The notes under the pieces are model-generated. The model worked only from the letters and a program-made list of their open reading frames with translations, was not told the DNA's origin and made no database searches. A program made the position numbers and the translations under genes. Shown here in pieces: positions 62,047 to 64,000 of a DNA stretch of 64,000 nucleotides. Position 1 is the first letter of the stretch. The number at the start of each line of letters is the position of its first letter. The stretch comes from Erythrobacter sp. Alg231-14 (lineage in GTDB: Bacteria; Pseudomonadota; Alphaproteobacteria; Sphingomonadales; Sphingomonadaceae): assembly GCF_900149685.1 (NCBI RefSeq), contig NZ_LT702999.1, forward strand, positions 620,001 through 684,000, given 5' to 3'.

Positions 62047-63072
62047 TTACCCCTTCTTCAAATGACGGCGGCCCAACAATTCGGCGATTTGCACCGCGTT
62101 CAACGCCGCGCCTTTGCGCAGATTGTCGGATACACACCACAAGGTTAGGCCGTTGTCGACCGTTGGATCTTCGCGAACGCGGCTAATATAGGTTGCGCCA
62201 TCGCCGGCGCATTCCACCGGTGTGACATAACCTTCGTCTTCACGCTTATCGATCAGCATGATGCCCGGCGCTTCGCGCAGAATTTCCTGAGCCTGTTCGG
62301 CGGACAGTTCTTTTTCAAATTCGATGTTCACCGCTTCGGCATGGCCGACAAAAACCGGCACCCGCACGCATGTCGCGTTGAGCTTCACTTTAGGGTCGAG
62401 GATCTTCTTGGTTTCGACCACCATCTTCCATTCCTCTTTGGTCGAACCATCGTCGAGGAAGACATCGATATGCGGGATCACGTTAAAGGCGATTTGTTTG
62501 GTGAATGTGGTCGGTTCAACCGGGTCGCCAACAAAGATAGCGCGGCTTTGTTCGAACAATTCGTCCATGCCCGCTTTGCCTGCGCCCGATACCGATTGAT
62601 AGGTGGACACAACCACGCGTTTGATTGTCGCGGCGTCGTGCAATGGCTTTAGCGCCACGACCAATTGCGCGGTCGAGCAATTGGGGTTCGCGATGATGTT
62701 CCTCTGTTTATAGCCGTCAATCGCGTCCGGGTTCACTTCCGGCACGATCAAAGGCACATCCGGTTCCATCCGGTAGAGCGATGAATTGTCGATCACAACG
62801 CAACCGGCCGCTGCCGCTTTGGGTGCGTATTCTTTGGCTGGGCCGCTGCCCGCCGCGAACAAGGCGATATCCCACCCTGCCCAATCGAAATGTTCGATAT
62901 TGCGGCATTTGAGCATTTTGCCCGTGTCGCCAAATTCCACTTCGGTTCCGTGCGAACGCGACGAAGCAACCGCAGCAACCTCATCACAAGGAAACTCGCG
63001 CTCCGCCAAGATTTGCATCACTTCGCGTCCGACATTGCCCGTCGCACCGACGACTGCCACCCGGTAACCCAA
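62047..63072 (-). CDS. asd: aspartate-semialdehyde dehydrogenase
   Basis: The product has 341 residues. I place the start at the TTG of MGYRVAVVGATGNVGRE: GGAG lies eight bases upstream and the family begins there. An open frame 19 codons longer exists from a GTG. The catalytic cysteine is in IIANPNCSTAQLV, with VVSTYQSVSGAGKAGM and the EEWKMVVET region. The enzyme makes aspartate semialdehyde for lysine, diaminopimelate, threonine and methionine. It heads a run of six tightly packed genes. Confidence 0.95.
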   Translation of the reverse strand: MGYRVAVVGATGNVGREVMQILAEREFPCDEVAAVASSRSHGTEVEFGDTGKMLKCRNIEHFDWAGWDIALFAAGSGPAKEYAPKAAAAGCVVIDNSSLYRMEPDVPLIVPEVNPDAIDGYKQRNIIANPNCSTAQLVVALKPLHDAATIKRVVVSTYQSVSGAGKAGMDELFEQSRAIFVGDPVEPTTFTKQIAFNVIPHIDVFLDDGSTKEEWKMVVETKKILDPKVKLNATCVRVPVFVGHAEAVNIEFEKELSAEQAQEILREAPGIMLIDKREDEGYVTPVECAGDGATYISRVREDPTVDNGLTLWCVSDNLRKGAALNAVQIAELLGRRHLKKG

Positions 63073-63161
63073 TTTGCGTACTCCACTTCGTATTGTGCCG
63101 AATATCTTTGCCTGCCTCGCTGACGCCACTAGCGTGTCTTGGCAAGCGATAAGGTGAGATT

Positions 63162-64000
63162 ATGGATACGCACAGCTGGACCGCGAAGGCCAAGCATTTT
63201 GACTATCAAGGGCATCAGATTGCCTATTGGACGGGCGGTGACGATACTGCGCCTCCGCTATTGCTTGTTCATGGCTTTCCCACATGCGCGTGGGATTGGA
63301 CACCGTCTTGGGACGATTTGGCCGCAAAGCATCGGTTGATTGCGTGTGACATGCTTGGTTTTGGGCTCTCGGATAAGCCTAACAATGGATATTCCATTCA
63401 TCTGCAAACCGACATTCACGAAGCCTTGCTGGCCCTTCTGGACGTCGATCATTTTGACGCTCTCGTGCATGATTATGGCGTGTCGGTCGGTCAGGAATTG
63501 CTGGCCCGGCAACACGATGGCTCTGGTGCATCTGGGCTGGGCAATGTGGTGTTCCTCAATGGCGGGATTTTCCCGGATCAGCACCGCCCTCGCCCTATGC
63601 AGAAGCTCGGCGTGTCACCCTTTGGCTTTCTGCTCGGTTGGCTGTTCAGCCGTAAGGGGTTCGGGACGAGTTTTTCCGAAGTGTTCGGCCCCAACACGCA
63701 ACCCACCGAACAGGAATTGGACAATTTCTGGACCTTTATTTCTCACAATTCGGGCCACCGCATAACGCACAAATTGCTGCATTATATCGCGGATCGCATC
63801 ACGCATAAGGATAGGTGGGAAGCGGCATTGATCGCTGCGCAGGACAAAATCGGCCTGATTAACGGCGCGCTCGACCCGGTTTCAGGACAGCACGCCTACG
63901 AAAGGTGGCGCAGCACCCTTCCGAATGCGCGCCACCATCTTATTCCCACCGTAGGCCATTACCCTCAAGTTGAGGCCCCGGACGAAGTTGCAGCCAAAGC
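63162..64000 (+). CDS. alpha/beta hydrolase, haloalkane-dehalogenase/epoxide-hydrolase-like (partial)
   Basis: The frame is open from an ATG at 63162 to the window end (279 codons) without a stop. The oxyanion block is LLLVHGFPTCAWDW, the nucleophile is an aspartate in LVHDYGVSVGQELL, and the likely base is in TVGHYPQVEAP. The aspartate nucleophile indicates an epoxide-hydrolase or dehalogenase mechanism. The start codon follows AAGGTGAG at a short distance. The C-terminus lies outside the window. Confidence 0.85.
   Translation, partial: MDTHSWTAKAKHFDYQGHQIAYWTGGDDTAPPLLLVHGFPTCAWDWTPSWDDLAAKHRLIACDMLGFGLSDKPNNGYSIHLQTDIHEALLALLDVDHFDALVHDYGVSVGQELLARQHDGSGASGLGNVVFLNGGIFPDQHRPRPMQKLGVSPFGFLLGWLFSRKGFGTSFSEVFGPNTQPTEQELDNFWTFISHNSGHRITHKLLHYIADRITHKDRWEAALIAAQDKIGLINGALDPVSGQHAYERWRSTLPNARHHLIPTVGHYPQVEAPDEVAAK

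Overview
The window looks like a chromosomal segment of a sphingomonad-type alphaproteobacterium, most likely a marine member of the Erythrobacteraceae. This is an inference from gene content: TonB-dependent receptor with carotenoid oxygenases, a DUF3426 zinc-ribbon gene beside ftsEX, polyhydroxyalkanoate genes, DUF2855, a serralysin-type protease, D-aminoacylase and M2 peptidase. No rRNA, insertion sequence, CRISPR array or phage module was seen. Coding density is high, and many neighbours overlap by 1-4 bases (ATGA or TAATG junctions).

Layout. 1-4.2 kb: ftsE-ftsX-DUF218-acyltransferase operon, a divergent zinc-ribbon/DUF3426 membrane protein, a small exported protein and tRNA-Leu(GAG). 4.4-16.6 kb: an accessory catabolic region with two TetR regulators, a phytanoyl-CoA dioxygenase/2-hydroxyacid dehydrogenase pair, two carotenoid-cleavage-type oxygenases, a succinate-semialdehyde-type dehydrogenase, a TonB-dependent receptor and an HSL-type hydrolase. 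Together these could take up and degrade a poorly soluble isoprenoid or aromatic compound. 16.8-21.7 kb: secreted proteins, including a 924-residue serralysin-like metalloprotease. 21.7-28.2 kb: lepA and two tandem PAS-GGDEF-EAL-PilZ paralogues, one with an eroded EAL site. 28.5-32.7 kb: PHA synthase, PHA depolymerase and an MFS transporter. 32.7-41 kb: hydrolases, D-aminoacylase, DUF2855, GST, dnaN, a GDSL hydrolase and fabG.

41-49.3 kb: membrane and SDR genes, a GNAT protein, the PrfH-RtcB ribosome/RNA-repair operon, fabD, and a divergent pair of peptidoglycan-recycling genes (LD-carboxypeptidase and a Mpl-like ligase). 49.3-55.2 kb: a small zinc-ribbon membrane protein, acyl-CoA synthetase, DUF808, the rpsF-rpsR-rplI operon with a strong terminator, and AMP nucleosidase. 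55.2-58.7 kb: an M2 dipeptidyl carboxypeptidase-beta-propeller-YbjN exported-protein operon. 58.8-63.1 kb: an asd-led run of six tightly packed genes. 63.2-64 kb: a hydrolase running off the edge.

The most interesting unexplained signal is upstream of, and inside the start of, rtcB (45.59-45.72 kb). The best ribosome binding site there serves a 33-codon ORF that overlaps the rtcB start in another frame. Two perfect inverted repeats follow within the first 22 rtcB codons. This arrangement suggests translational attenuation of a ribosome-repair operon. The two-oxygenase catabolic cluster is the second candidate for a new system. All assignments come from reading motifs by eye; no database search was run.
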